Below, piece after piece: positions 18,759-28,891 of a stretch of DNA of 44,798 nt. The stretch covers positions 1-44,798 of the forward strand of contig SLSZ01000135.1 of the NCBI GenBank assembly GCA_007130125.1. Reading direction: 5' to 3'. Under the pieces are notes generated by a model. That model was given only the letters and a program-made list of their open reading frames with translations, was not told the origin of the DNA and ran no database searches. The stretch's first letter is position 1; every line of letters starts with the position of its first letter. The translations under genes and the position numbers were made by a program. The stretch comes from Bacteroidales bacterium. GTDB taxonomy: Bacteria > Bacteroidota > Bacteroidia > Bacteroidales > UBA7960.

Positions 18759-21251
18759 ATGATAAGGCTGAGGTATAATTTCATTTTCATTTTTCTGATT
18801 TTTTTATTCTCTTTTGACTTGCAAGCCCAGGTTACAAGGATTAGGGGGACTGTTACAGATTCTCATACTCAAGAACCGCTGCCTTTTGTAAATATTTCTT
18901 TAAAGAATACCGGTGTAGGAACAATAACCGACAAGGATGGTAATTTTTTTATCGAAACCCGTATTGAAGCCGATACGATAGTGGTTTCTTTTGTGGGTTA
19001 TAAAAAGCAAAAAAAAGCCATACAAAAATATCATTACCAGGAAATAAAGTTCGAACTCGAGCCTGACATGTATTACCTTGCAGAGGTTGTAATAAAACCT
19101 GGTGAAAACCCTGCTCATCCTATATTCAGAAATATTTTAGACAACAAGCACTTACACAATCCCGAAAGATTTGATACCTACAATTATGAAATTTATAACA
19201 AAATAGAAATAGGGGTTGATAATGTTGATGATAGACTGAAAAACAATCCGTTGCTGAGAGATTTTAGGTTCATTTTTGATTATGTTGATACATCGGCGAT
19301 TACAGGTAAGGTTTTCCTGCCCTTTTTAATAACCGAAAGCTTGTCGGATTACTATTACCGCCGTTCGCCCCGGCTTGAACGTGAAATAATAAAAGCAGCA
19401 AGCACATCAGGGATAGAAAATATCAGCGTTTCGGAACTTACAGGTCAGAGCTATCAAAAGATTAACATCTATGAAAATTTTGTAAGGGTTTTTGAACCGG
19501 GTTTTGTAAGCCCGATATCAGATTACGGACTGTTTTATTACAACTACCACCTTCTTGACAGTGGATATGTTGATAATAAGTATTGCTATCATATTTCATT
19601 TGTACCAAGAAGGCGACAAGACAGGACTTTCAGTGGTGATTTTTGGGTTAATGACACAACATTTGCAATCAAAAAAATCACAATGCGCCTGGCCGAAGAT
19701 GTTAATTTTAACTTCATAAACGATTTTGTTGCTGAGTTTGAGTATGCTCAGTTGGAAGATTCATCATGGTTTATGAAGCAGGAGCGGCTGTTTTTTGATT
19801 TTAACCTCGAACAACAACTGACAGGTTTTTATGTCAATAAAACTGCTCAATATGACAACATAGTTGTTAATGAACCAATACCGGAAGATGTTTTGAAGCT
19901 TCGTGACAAGATAGTAATAGACTCTGATGCAATAAAAAAGGACCGGGAGTTTTGGGATGAAAACCGCCCTTTACCACTTACCACCCAGGATGAGAATATT
20001 TATAAGATGGTTGACTCGGTTCAGGCAGTGCCGATATATCAGACTTATGAAAAGCTAGTAAGTATGTTTGTGATGGATCACTATGAGATTGGGTTGTTTG
20101 AGATAGGTCCATATTTCCGGATATTTAGTTTTAATGAAATTGAAGGCAACCGCTTGCGTCTAGGAGGTCGTACAAGCAACAATTTTAGCACCGATCTTAT
20201 GATCAGCGGATATGGAGCTTATGGAGAAAAAGACAGAAGGTTTAAATATGGAGGCGGTATTTTGTATTTGTTTGATAACAACCCAAGGTTTGCAGTGTTT
20301 GCCGATTACAAAAATGATATAGAACAACTTGGCCAAAGCCAATTGGCATTAACTGATGATAACCTCTTCAAGTCGTTGCTTCAGCGTAATCCAAACTACC
20401 AACTTACAATGGTACAAGAGGCTAATGTTGGTGTTGAAAAAGAATGGTTTCAGGGCTTTAACAGTATATTGACTTTTACTCACCGGCGTATAGAGCCTAA
20501 TGAATATGTGCCATTCAGAAAAACTCTTACAGGAGTGGATAATATCATAGATGAAGAGGATTCTCAAACAACAGAAATGGGTGATCTTAAGACTACGGAA
20601 ATATCTTTGAATCTAAGGCTAACGAGAGAAGAGAAAATTCTCAGGGGAGAGTTTGAGAGAATGAGTTTGGGAACAACAAAGCCGGTGTTGAACCTATATT
20701 TCACTGTGGGATTACAGGATATTTTTAAAAGTCAGTTTGATTATGCCAAAGCGAGTTTTAACCTGGAACACAGAGTTCCGGTAAGCCCTTTCGGGTATTT
20801 CAGGTATATAGTTGATGGAGGATGGATATTTGGATCGGTGCCGTATCCACTATTGGAATTACATCCGGGGAATGAAACTTACATATTTTACAGGCACGCT
20901 TTCAACATGATGAACTATTATGAGTTTGCCAGCGATAAGTATTTGAGTGTTTACCTGGCGCACCATTTCCAGGGCTTTTTCCTAAACCGTATACCACTTG
21001 TGCGCCGGCTTCAGCTACGTGAAGTAGTATCGGTAAAGGGTTTGATAGGCAGTCTCGATGATTCACACCGGCAGGTGATGGATTTTCCTGATGGGCTGCA
21101 TAGCCTTACAAAACCATATATTGAAGTGAGTGCCGGTATTGAGAATATATTTAAAGTGATAAGACTGGATGCTGTGTGGAGATTAAGTTACCTGGACCAT
21201 GAAAATATCGAGAGCTTTGGGCTGAGAACAACTGTACAATTTACGTTTTGA
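18759..21251 (+). CDS. DUF5686 / carboxypeptidase-like regulatory domain outer-membrane protein
   Basis: Signal peptide; 'RIRGTVTDSHTQEPLPFVNISLKNTGVGTITDKDGNFFI'; long beta-rich C-terminal region; architecture of Bacteroidetes DUF5686 proteins. Confidence 0.85.
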   Translation: MIRLRYNFIFIFLIFLFSFDLQAQVTRIRGTVTDSHTQEPLPFVNISLKNTGVGTITDKDGNFFIETRIEADTIVVSFVGYKKQKKAIQKYHYQEIKFELEPDMYYLAEVVIKPGENPAHPIFRNILDNKHLHNPERFDTYNYEIYNKIEIGVDNVDDRLKNNPLLRDFRFIFDYVDTSAITGKVFLPFLITESLSDYYYRRSPRLEREIIKAASTSGIENISVSELTGQSYQKINIYENFVRVFEPGFVSPISDYGLFYYNYHLLDSGYVDNKYCYHISFVPRRRQDRTFSGDFWVNDTTFAIKKITMRLAEDVNFNFINDFVAEFEYAQLEDSSWFMKQERLFFDFNLEQQLTGFYVNKTAQYDNIVVNEPIPEDVLKLRDKIVIDSDAIKKDREFWDENRPLPLTTQDENIYKMVDSVQAVPIYQTYEKLVSMFVMDHYEIGLFEIGPYFRIFSFNEIEGNRLRLGGRTSNNFSTDLMISGYGAYGEKDRRFKYGGGILYLFDNNPRFAVFADYKNDIEQLGQSQLALTDDNLFKSLLQRNPNYQLTMVQEANVGVEKEWFQGFNSILTFTHRRIEPNEYVPFRKTLTGVDNIIDEEDSQTTEMGDLKTTEISLNLRLTREEKILRGEFERMSLGTTKPVLNLYFTVGLQDIFKSQFDYAKASFNLEHRVPVSPFGYFRYIVDGGWIFGSVPYPLLELHPGNETYIFYRHAFNMMNYYEFASDKYLSVYLAHHFQGFFLNRIPLVRRLQLREVVSVKGLIGSLDDSHRQVMDFPDGLHSLTKPYIEVSAGIENIFKVIRLDAVWRLSYLDHENIESFGLRTTVQFTF

Positions 21252-21369
21252 TTTTATAGGGTTGTGTTTATATATTTATAGGCTTATAGGTTGATAGTGA
21301 TGAGGCGTATTTAGTCGTGTAGTCGTTGATTTGATAGAGTCATAGGCAACTGATTACCGATTACTGACT

Positions 21370-21396
21370 ACTCGTCACCCGTCACTCGTCACCCGT
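21370..21396. repeat. Short direct repeat ACTCGTCACCCGT x2
   Basis: ACTCGTCACCCGT at 21370-21382 and 21384-21396. Confidence 0.8.
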
Positions 21397-21434
21397 TACG
21401 ATATTGATAGAAATCAGTACTTTAAATAAATTTT

Positions 21435-22349
21435 ATGCAGATGAAGCGAATACTAATCATATACTACACCCAATCCGGCCAATTGAAACAAATTTCCGAC
21501 TCTGTGGCCGGGCCATTGATGTCGGAAAATGACATTGTCGTGGATTACTATCGTATTAAGCCGGTAGAAGATTACCCTTTCCCGTGGCCATCGGATGAGT
21601 TTTTTGACTGTATGCCCGAGTCGGTGGAGAAGGTGCCCGTAGAACTTGATTTGTCAGATTTTCCTGCAAACAATAATTATGACCTTGTAATATTGTCTTA
21701 CCAGGTTTGGTACCTTTCGCCGGCAATTCCTGTCACTTCGTTTTTAAAGAGTGATGTTGCCAAAGAGTTCCTTAACGGGAAAAAAGTTGTCACACTGCTG
21801 GGTGTGCGAAACATGTGGGTAGTGGCACAGGAGTACGTTAAAGAAAAGCTTATACAAAATCATGCAAAGGTGGTAGGTAATATTGTATTATCAGATAAGT
21901 CGCATAACCTGGTATCAGTCTTGACAATTATAAAGTGGCTTATGGGAGGTAATAAGGGGCCTTACAGTTTTCTTCCCGAGGCCGGTGTATCTGAAAAAGA
22001 CATCAGAAATGCTGCAGTTTTTGCCCGGCCAATAAAGCAAGCTCTAAAAAACAATGATTACGGCAGTTTACAAAAAGAGCTGGTAGCTTTGGACGGTGTT
22101 AGAGTTAAGTACCATCTGATGCAAATGGAGAAAAATGCTTTCAGGATATTCAGGATATGGGCAAAGCTAATCCGCAAAAAAGGCGAAGCAAAAAACAAAA
22201 AACGGCTGGTACGCGTAAGGTTATTTAAGTATTACCTGTTGTTTGTGATCTTTGTATTGTCACCTGTAGCGTCGTTGGTGTTTCATGTTAAAAGGTTTGT
22301 GATGTTTAAGAGGGCGAAGAAGCAACTAAATTATTATATGGGATATTAG
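21435..22349 (+). CDS. darA: Flavodoxin-like, dialkylresorcinol condensing enzyme (DarA)-like protein
   Basis: 'MKRILIIYYTQSGQLKQISDSVAGPL' flavodoxin-like N-terminus as in the DarA-type proteins of Bacteroidetes flexirubin loci; located near a DarB-type KAS. Confidence 0.65.
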   Translation: MQMKRILIIYYTQSGQLKQISDSVAGPLMSENDIVVDYYRIKPVEDYPFPWPSDEFFDCMPESVEKVPVELDLSDFPANNNYDLVILSYQVWYLSPAIPVTSFLKSDVAKEFLNGKKVVTLLGVRNMWVVAQEYVKEKLIQNHAKVVGNIVLSDKSHNLVSVLTIIKWLMGGNKGPYSFLPEAGVSEKDIRNAAVFARPIKQALKNNDYGSLQKELVALDGVRVKYHLMQMEKNAFRIFRIWAKLIRKKGEAKNKKRLVRVRLFKYYLLFVIFVLSPVASLVFHVKRFVMFKRAKKQLNYYMGY

Positions 22350-22429
22350 GATTAACCAGGATTATGAATTAAAATAAATCATACTTACAGCATAAAATCA
22401 AATATTCTTTCAGTTAAACAGGTGTTGTT

Positions 22430-23308
22430 TTATGGCACCGGATGTCCCTGTGATTCTTCTAGAATCCTGTACCATTGTTCAACACTCATTTTAACTTTTA
22501 AGGCCTCCATGGCCGATTTTATTCTTTCGGTTTTCATAGTTCCGATTATCGGGTAAACCTGTGAAGGATGTTTAAGTAACCAGGCAAGTGCAATTGCATC
22601 AACATTAAAACCTCCCAGCTCATCACCTATTTTTGTCAACATTTCACGTACCCTGACTGTTTGTTCATCCTTATCTATGAATAATCTTCCACCTGCCAGG
22701 GGAGACCAGGCTAATGGCATTATTTGTTTCTGTATGCATTGATCTAAAGTTCCGTCAAAAAGTGGTTGAGGATGCAAAGCTGAAAATTCAATTTGATTTG
22801 TCACTAATGGGGTGTTCATACAAGCCCTCATCATGTTAACCTGGGATGTTGTAAAGTTCGAAACACCAAAGTTTAACACCTTACCATCTTTTTTTAATTG
22901 TTGAAATGTGTTATCAATCTCATATGGGTCAATTAACTGATCCGGCCTGTGTATAAGTAGAATATCCAAGTAGTCAGTGCCAAGATCAGTAAGTGTTTGG
23001 TTAACTGATTCAATGATGTGTTTGTTTGTAGTATTATAAGATTTGATTTTCGGGTTTGCGTTGGGCTTGCTTTTAAGTACAATGCCTGCCTTGCTGATTA
23101 TTTTGAACTTTTTTCGTAATGTTTTGTCGGTTTTAAATGCTCTGCCCAGCCACTTTTGGCTGTTATAATTGCCGTATATATCAGCCTCATCAAGAGTATT
23201 TATACCAGCGTCAAAGGCTGTGTTGAGTATTTGGGTAATTTCTGCGGCCGGAATATCTTGAATTCGTAAAAAGCCTAGCACTACCCTTGAAATATCAGTT
23301 TTAAACAT
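22430..23308 (-). CDS. Aldo/keto reductase family oxidoreductase
   Basis: 'LDEADIYGNYNSQKWLGRAF' (Tyr), 'KFKIISKAGI' (Lys), 'YLDILLIHRPDQL' (His), 'LAWLLKHPSQVYPIIGTMKTERI'. Confidence 0.92.
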   Translation of the reverse strand: MFKTDISRVVLGFLRIQDIPAAEITQILNTAFDAGINTLDEADIYGNYNSQKWLGRAFKTDKTLRKKFKIISKAGIVLKSKPNANPKIKSYNTTNKHIIESVNQTLTDLGTDYLDILLIHRPDQLIDPYEIDNTFQQLKKDGKVLNFGVSNFTTSQVNMMRACMNTPLVTNQIEFSALHPQPLFDGTLDQCIQKQIMPLAWSPLAGGRLFIDKDEQTVRVREMLTKIGDELGGFNVDAIALAWLLKHPSQVYPIIGTMKTERIKSAMEALKVKMSVEQWYRILEESQGHPVP

Positions 23309-23395
23309 GCTTGTAAATTTTTTTCTCTAAAGTAGTTGATTTTTTTAAAAAATAGACATATTTTCTTCTGTTTATCAGCGAGCTTCAACTTATGA

Positions 23396-23427
23396 TTGCA
23401 CAATTCAAATTATTTCTTTTTCTTTGC
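23396..23427 (+). promoter_or_regulatory. Candidate promoter: TTG (23396-23398) - 20 bp - TTTCTTTGC (23419-23427)
   Basis: Near-match to the Bacteroidetes -33 TTTG / -7 TAnnTTTG pattern in the spacer before the first core pigment gene. Confidence 0.35.
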
Positions 23428-23465
23428 ATTTTTTAAATAATACTTTTTATTCTACTAACCGAAAG

Positions 23466-24617
23466 ATGTCAGACATAAATAACAGAGCAGTTTATATTAC
23501 CCGGTTATCAAAATTTTTGCCGAATGATCCTGTAATGAATGATGAGATGGAGGATTTTATAGGTCAGATCAAGGGACAGAAATCACGTTCAAAAAGTATT
23601 ATACTTAGAAGCAATGGCATAAAAAGCCGGTATTATGCACTTGACAAAAACGGTAAGTCAACCCACACAAACTATGAGCTTACTTATGAGGCTATAAAAG
23701 GTTTGATTGGTAACGGTTTTACTTTAAAAGATATTGATTTGTTATCATGTGGCACTACATCGCCCGATCAGATGCTTCCTTCACATGCCTCAATGGTACA
23801 GGGCAAATTGGGTTGCAATTCTATAGAAGTAATTTCACCTGCCGGCTCGTGCAATTCCGGTATGCTGGCATTGAAATACGGTTATCTCTCGGTATTGGCT
23901 GGCATGTCAAAAAATGCGGTATGTTCAGGATCAGAAAAGATATCCACCTGGATACAATCCAAAAATTTCGGCGAAGAGGCCGAACGGCTTGAACAGCTTG
24001 GTAAAAACCCATATCTCGCTTTTGAGAAAGAGTTCCTGAGATGGATGCTTTCTGATGGAGCTGCTGCGGTGCTGTTGCAGAAAGAACCAAACCTGGATGA
24101 GTTATCTCTTAAGATAGACTGGATTGAGATCAAATCGTATGCTAATGAAGCAGATACCTGCATGTGTGCCGGTGCGGTGCAAAAAGAAAACGGTGAATTG
24201 ATACCATGGCGTGATCTTTCCCAGCAAGAGCAAATGAATAGTTCGGTGTTTACCTTAAGGCAGGATACACGGATCCTTGAAAAAAACATTACAAGGTTCG
24301 GGGCAAAATTTTTGGTTGAAGTATCTGAAAAACATAGTTTCAATCCCTCAGAGACAGACTATTTTTTGCCACACATGTCATCAGAGTTCTTTCGTAAGAT
24401 AATACAGAAAGATTCGCTGGATCATGGAGTAGAAATACCCGAAGAAAAGTGGTTCACCAATCTTCATAAAGTTGGTAATGTCGGCTCTGCCTCTGCCTTC
24501 CTTATGCTTGAAGAGCTTTATAATAGCGGAAAATTAAAAGCCGGTGAAAAGATCCTAATCATGGTACCCGAAAGTGCCAGGTTTTCATATGCATATATGC
24601 ATTTAACTGTTGTGTAA
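23466..24617 (+). CDS. darB: StlD/DarB family beta-ketosynthase (KAS III-like)
   Basis: 'SPAGSCNSGMLALKYG' nucleophile region, 'YFLPHMSSEFF' His, 'VGNVGSASAFLMLEEL' C-terminal motif; ATG 23466 preferred to TTG 23424. Confidence 0.85.
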   Translation: MSDINNRAVYITRLSKFLPNDPVMNDEMEDFIGQIKGQKSRSKSIILRSNGIKSRYYALDKNGKSTHTNYELTYEAIKGLIGNGFTLKDIDLLSCGTTSPDQMLPSHASMVQGKLGCNSIEVISPAGSCNSGMLALKYGYLSVLAGMSKNAVCSGSEKISTWIQSKNFGEEAERLEQLGKNPYLAFEKEFLRWMLSDGAAAVLLQKEPNLDELSLKIDWIEIKSYANEADTCMCAGAVQKENGELIPWRDLSQQEQMNSSVFTLRQDTRILEKNITRFGAKFLVEVSEKHSFNPSETDYFLPHMSSEFFRKIIQKDSLDHGVEIPEEKWFTNLHKVGNVGSASAFLMLEELYNSGKLKAGEKILIMVPESARFSYAYMHLTVV

Positions 24618-24619
24618 TT

Positions 24620-25021
24620 ATGAAAAAGAAAGAGGTTCCTCAAGACGATGCCAACTTGCTTGAAGGCAAAACCCGTGAACTGCAATATGCAGTTGATGAA
24701 AAAGGAAACTATACTATTGTAAAAAGTGTTGGATGGGAACCGAAAAATATTGTGCTGCAACAAACCTGGGAGGAGATAAACGAAAAACTGGAGCAGGTGA
24801 GAGAACAGGTGAAAGCCGGCAAATATAGTCCGCTGTATTATCACATGAAAAAACACCTTTTAACCAAAAGGATGTTGGCAAAATATGCCGGAATTAGTGT
24901 TTTTAAAGTGTGGTTTCATCTGAAGCCGAAAAGTTATGCGAAGCTCAGCAAAGAGAATATAGAAAAATATAAAAAAGCTCTGAATTTGAAGCCGGAGGAG
25001 GATTTGGGGAATGTTGATTAG
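24620..25021 (+). CDS. Small conserved protein of flexirubin-type loci (unknown function)
   Basis: 133 aa, 2-bp gap after darB; charged, 'LLTKRMLAKYAGISVFKVWFHLKPKSYAKLSKENIEKYKKAL'. Confidence 0.7.
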   Translation: MKKKEVPQDDANLLEGKTRELQYAVDEKGNYTIVKSVGWEPKNIVLQQTWEEINEKLEQVREQVKAGKYSPLYYHMKKHLLTKRMLAKYAGISVFKVWFHLKPKSYAKLSKENIEKYKKALNLKPEEDLGNVD

Positions 25022-25026
25022 ATAAT

Positions 25027-25059
25027 GGGCATAGGGCATGGGGCATAAAGCATAGGGCA
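25027..25059. repeat. GGGCATA/GGGCATG short direct repeats
   Basis: GGGCATAGGGCATGGGGCATAAAGCATAGGGCA. Confidence 0.8.
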
Positions 25060-25211
25060 ATTAGCGCTGAGTACGGAGAGGGAGAGAACTGAGAGTGTGA
25101 GAGATTAAAGTTTGGTTTTTGGGATTTTGAATTTATTTTGAACTTGGGATTTTATTTTGGGATTTTCTTTTGGTTGCTTTTTGCTTATATTAAATTGAGG
25201 TTCTTACAGAA

Positions 25212-26228
25212 ATGAAGATAGATTACCAACATAAAATGGCAGCTCATTGCGAGAACGGTGCCATAATGAGCCTTTTAAACCACCATGGCATTAAGCTAAG
25301 TGAAGCTATGATCTTTGGTATAGGTTCGGGAATATATTTTTCTCATATACCAATTATTAAGCTTAACGGATTGCCTTTGACTTCATTCAGGCCATGGCCG
25401 GGAGCGATTTTTAAAAGGGCTTCAAAAGCATTGGGCATTGATGTTGAAGTGAAAAAGTTTCGGAATCCTGAAAAGGCAATGGTTGCACTTGATGATAATC
25501 TTGAAAGGGGAATACCAACAGGCATGGTTGTTGGAGTGTTTTACCTGGATTATTTTCCGGCTCCTTACAGATTTCATTTTAATGCGCATAATATAATAGG
25601 CGTAGGCAAAGAGAACGGGAATTATATTATTAGCGATCCAATTATGGAGTCGTTTGAACATCTTTCTTATGATAGTTTGAAGAAAGTGCGTTTCGCACAG
25701 GGGCTGCAAGCACCAAGAGGAAAAATGTATTACATAAAAAACCTGCCAAATGAAATTAATATTAAGGTAGCAATTATAAAAGGCCTAAAGCGTACGGTAA
25801 GGGAGATGGTGATTCTTCCCGGGCCGGTTATAGGTGCAAGGGGAATAAAATACTTGTCAAAAAAAGTAAGAAAATACCCAAAAAGATATTCACCCAGGGA
25901 GGCATCAAAGCGGTTAGGTCAGATTGTTCGAATGCAGGAGGAGATTGGTACGGGAGGGGCAGGATTTAGATTTTTGTTTGCTGCTTTTCTGCAAGAAGCA
26001 TCTGAGATCCTTGAAAATAAAAGGCTGAATGAGCTGTCGGCCAGTATGACCGAAATTGGAGATATGTGGCGTGACTTTGCAGTACATGCCGGAAGGATCA
26101 TAAAAGAAAGAAATGAAGTTGAGACCTATGATAGTATAGCGAATTTGTTGCTGGATATTTCAGCAAAGGAAAATATAGTATATAAGGAGCTGGCAAAAGT
26201 GGTGAAAGAGGAGAGTTTGAAGGCGTAG
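25212..26228 (+). CDS. BtrH N-terminal domain protein (cysteine-peptidase-fold acyltransferase-like)
   Basis: 'KMAAHCENGAIMSLLNHHG' (Cys), 'FHFNAHNIIGVG' (His), 'YIISDPIMES' (Asp) arrangement of BtrH_N proteins. Confidence 0.8.
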   Translation: MKIDYQHKMAAHCENGAIMSLLNHHGIKLSEAMIFGIGSGIYFSHIPIIKLNGLPLTSFRPWPGAIFKRASKALGIDVEVKKFRNPEKAMVALDDNLERGIPTGMVVGVFYLDYFPAPYRFHFNAHNIIGVGKENGNYIISDPIMESFEHLSYDSLKKVRFAQGLQAPRGKMYYIKNLPNEINIKVAIIKGLKRTVREMVILPGPVIGARGIKYLSKKVRKYPKRYSPREASKRLGQIVRMQEEIGTGGAGFRFLFAAFLQEASEILENKRLNELSASMTEIGDMWRDFAVHAGRIIKERNEVETYDSIANLLLDISAKENIVYKELAKVVKEESLKA

Positions 26229-26351
26229 GATTGTGAGCACTGAGAGGTAATTGGTCAGAGGTAATCAGTAATCGGCAACCATCAACTCAACGACTAAACA
26301 ACTCAACCTATCAATCAATCAACCAAAAAAACGTTGGTAATAAATAAATTT

Positions 26352-27107
26352 ATGGAAAATAACGTTTTAATAGAGATCAACAATTTAAGTAAAACTTATC
26401 TTAAAGGCAGGGACCCTGCGCTTGATAAGCTTAATCTTGATATTTACAACGGGGAGATCTTTGGTTTGCTGGGTCCGAATGGAGCAGGAAAAACAACTAC
26501 AATTTCAATATTGTGTAATTTGATCAAGTCCACCGAAGGTAGTTGCAGTATAAAAGGCTTTGACGTTCACAAAGAATTTAGGTTTGTAAAACCTTTCATT
26601 GGAGTAGTTTCACAGGATATTGCTTTATACCAGCTGCTAACGCCATATGAAAACCTTGTATATTTTGGCAGCATGTTTGACCTGCCAAAAAAAGAATTAA
26701 AGGAAAGAATTGATTACTTCCTTGAGAAAATGGGGCTATACAAGGTAAAAAATGAAAAGATTAAGCATTTTTCGGGAGGTATGAAGCGCCGGGTAAACCT
26801 TATTGCCGGCATTTTGCATGATCCCAGGCTTGTATTTCTTGATGAACCTACAGTAGGAATAGATGTGCAATCAAGAATGGTTATACTTGACTATTTGAAT
26901 GAGCTCAATAAGGAGGGAGTTACTTTGCTGTACTCATCACATATGCTGGATGAGGCAGAAAAACTTTGTACGAGGATTGCAATAATTGATTATGGTAAAC
27001 TGCTGACTGTCGGAACACCGGAAGAACTTATAACTGAATACAACAGCAATTGCAAAAACCTTGAAGATGTGTTCCTGCATCTGACCGGAAGACATGTGAG
27101 GGATTAA
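26352..27107 (+). CDS. ABC transporter ATP-binding protein
   Basis: Walker A GPNGAGKTT, signature HFSGGMKRR, Walker B LVFLDEPT; ATG 26352 (MENNVLIEI) preferred over upstream 26334. Confidence 0.95.
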   Translation: MENNVLIEINNLSKTYLKGRDPALDKLNLDIYNGEIFGLLGPNGAGKTTTISILCNLIKSTEGSCSIKGFDVHKEFRFVKPFIGVVSQDIALYQLLTPYENLVYFGSMFDLPKKELKERIDYFLEKMGLYKVKNEKIKHFSGGMKRRVNLIAGILHDPRLVFLDEPTVGIDVQSRMVILDYLNELNKEGVTLLYSSHMLDEAEKLCTRIAIIDYGKLLTVGTPEELITEYNSNCKNLEDVFLHLTGRHVRD

Positions 27108-27185
27108 TTTTTTTGAAATTTTGATTTGCATATTCAACATATATATCATTTTTAGATTTTTTAACAGTGGAGCGTAATTAATAAA

Positions 27186-28460
27186 ATGAGAAAACTTCTT
27201 GCATCAATACAAAAAGAGTATCGTATACTGATTCGCGATTTTGAGGGTCTGGCGCTTATGTTTGTCATGCCCCTGGTTTTAGTGTTTGTAATTACCATTC
27301 TGCAGGAAAAGACATACCAGACCATCAATGAAACCAGGGTACCTGTTGTATTGATCGACAATGATATGGACTCTGTTGGAACAGCATTCACGCATGGAGT
27401 AAAGAGCAACGGCTTTTTTGAGGTTACAGTTATTCAGAATGCTGATTCGGCGGAAATGGCAAAAGCTCGTGATGATGTTGCAAGTGGTAAATATCAAATG
27501 GGGATTATAGTTCCTGAAGGTACTACTAAATCAATCAGAAACCGGGTAGTTGCATTAGTGCAGGAGCAGGTGCCGGCTATGATGAATGTGGATACTACAG
27601 GTTTGAAAAAGTCCGTTCAGGTTGACTTGTTCTTTGATCCTATTACTAAAGACTCTTTCAGAAGTATTATCAAAAGCAACTTAAGGGAATTCAGCTCAAA
27701 GATAGAAACGCGTATTGTGTTTATTACTTATAGCAGAATAATAGATGCTATGATGAATCAATCAACATATTTGCAATATCCTGAAGAGGCGGTTATAGAG
27801 TTTGATGAAAGTTATATTTGCGAGTTTGGGCAGCAGGATGCTCCCAGCTCAGTTCAGCATAACGTACCTGCATGGACATTGTTTGCAATGTTTTTTATTT
27901 GTATACCTTTGGCCGGAAATATTATAAAAGAGCGTTATGACGGTTGCCTTGACAGGCTCAAAACCATGCCTGTTTCCTATTTGACGGTAACATTCAGTAA
28001 GCTTCTGATGTTTCTCGTAGTTACTATGATGCAGGCAGCAGTTATAGTAATGGTCGGCATTTGGGTTATTCCGCTGGCAGATGTTCAACCACTGCAGTTG
28101 GGAAGCAATATTGCAGGTTTTGTTTTTATGACAGTCTCTGCCGGTCTGGCTGCTACCGGCTATGGTATAATGATCGGTACAATTGCAAAATCATATATGC
28201 AGGCATCAACATTCGGTGCTGTTTCAACAGTGATATTGGCTGCTTTGGGAGGTGTATGGATCCCATTATACGTTATGAGCCCGGCAATGAGGCAAATCAG
28301 CCAACTATCCCCTATGAACTGGGGTATACAGGGATATTATGAGTATTTCCTGAGAGATGCTGCATTTGTAAATATTTTTCCATATGCATTCAAACTTCTA
28401 TTGTTTTTTGTTGTTTGCCTTTTAGTTGCATATTTTTATAAAAAGTATCAAAAAGTATAG
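27186..28460 (+). CDS. ABC-2 type transporter permease
   Basis: N-terminal TM, long extracytoplasmic region, five or six C-terminal TM helices; 'NIIKERYDGCLDRLKTMPVSYLTVTFSKLLMF'. Confidence 0.9.
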   Translation: MRKLLASIQKEYRILIRDFEGLALMFVMPLVLVFVITILQEKTYQTINETRVPVVLIDNDMDSVGTAFTHGVKSNGFFEVTVIQNADSAEMAKARDDVASGKYQMGIIVPEGTTKSIRNRVVALVQEQVPAMMNVDTTGLKKSVQVDLFFDPITKDSFRSIIKSNLREFSSKIETRIVFITYSRIIDAMMNQSTYLQYPEEAVIEFDESYICEFGQQDAPSSVQHNVPAWTLFAMFFICIPLAGNIIKERYDGCLDRLKTMPVSYLTVTFSKLLMFLVVTMMQAAVIVMVGIWVIPLADVQPLQLGSNIAGFVFMTVSAGLAATGYGIMIGTIAKSYMQASTFGAVSTVILAALGGVWIPLYVMSPAMRQISQLSPMNWGIQGYYEYFLRDAAFVNIFPYAFKLLLFFVVCLLVAYFYKKYQKV

Positions 28461-28462
28461 AT

Positions 28463-28891
28463 TTGACAAAAAAAAAACAACTTATTAACAGAACAGAGAT
28501 TGTAGTCAGGTTCAGCGAAGTTGACTCGATGGGAATTGTTTGGCATGGCCATTATATAAAATTCTTTGAAGACGGAAGGGAAGCTTTCGGCAAGGAACAT
28601 AATATCGGGTATTTGGATATTTATGATAAAGGGTATTTAGCGCCTGTAGTAAAAGTCAATTGCGACTTTAAGCGGTATGTTAAATATGGTGATGCAATTA
28701 TTGTTGAGACTGAGTTCATAAATACAAAAGCAGCTAAAATTGTTTTTAAATTCAAGATCTTTAACAAAAGAAACGACGAGTTAGTTGCCGAGGGAGAAAG
28801 CATACAGGTGTTTACAATGCCTAATGGAGAGCTGGTGCTTACTAATCCCCCGTTTTTTGAAGCATGGAAAAAGGAAAAAGGATTTGTGTGA
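28463..28891 (+). CDS. Acyl-CoA/ACP thioesterase (4HBT hotdog family)
   Basis: 'VRFSEVDSMGIVWHGHYIKFFEDGREAFGKE' 4HBT motif with Asp; stop overlaps start of next gene (TGATG). Confidence 0.88.
   Translation: MTKKKQLINRTEIVVRFSEVDSMGIVWHGHYIKFFEDGREAFGKEHNIGYLDIYDKGYLAPVVKVNCDFKRYVKYGDAIIVETEFINTKAAKIVFKFKIFNKRNDELVAEGESIQVFTMPNGELVLTNPPFFEAWKKEKGFV

Noticed and set aside
22430-23308. Aldo/keto reductase as the missing ketoreductase of the pigment pathway
   Set aside because: Opposite strand, generic AKR family, and not an SDR/FabG-type reductase; no evidence linking it to ACP-bound intermediates.
23747-24343. ORFs 23747..23992 (+), 23821..24090 (-), 23882..24343 (-)
   Set aside because: Alternative frames of the DarB-like gene, whose frame carries the KAS motifs.
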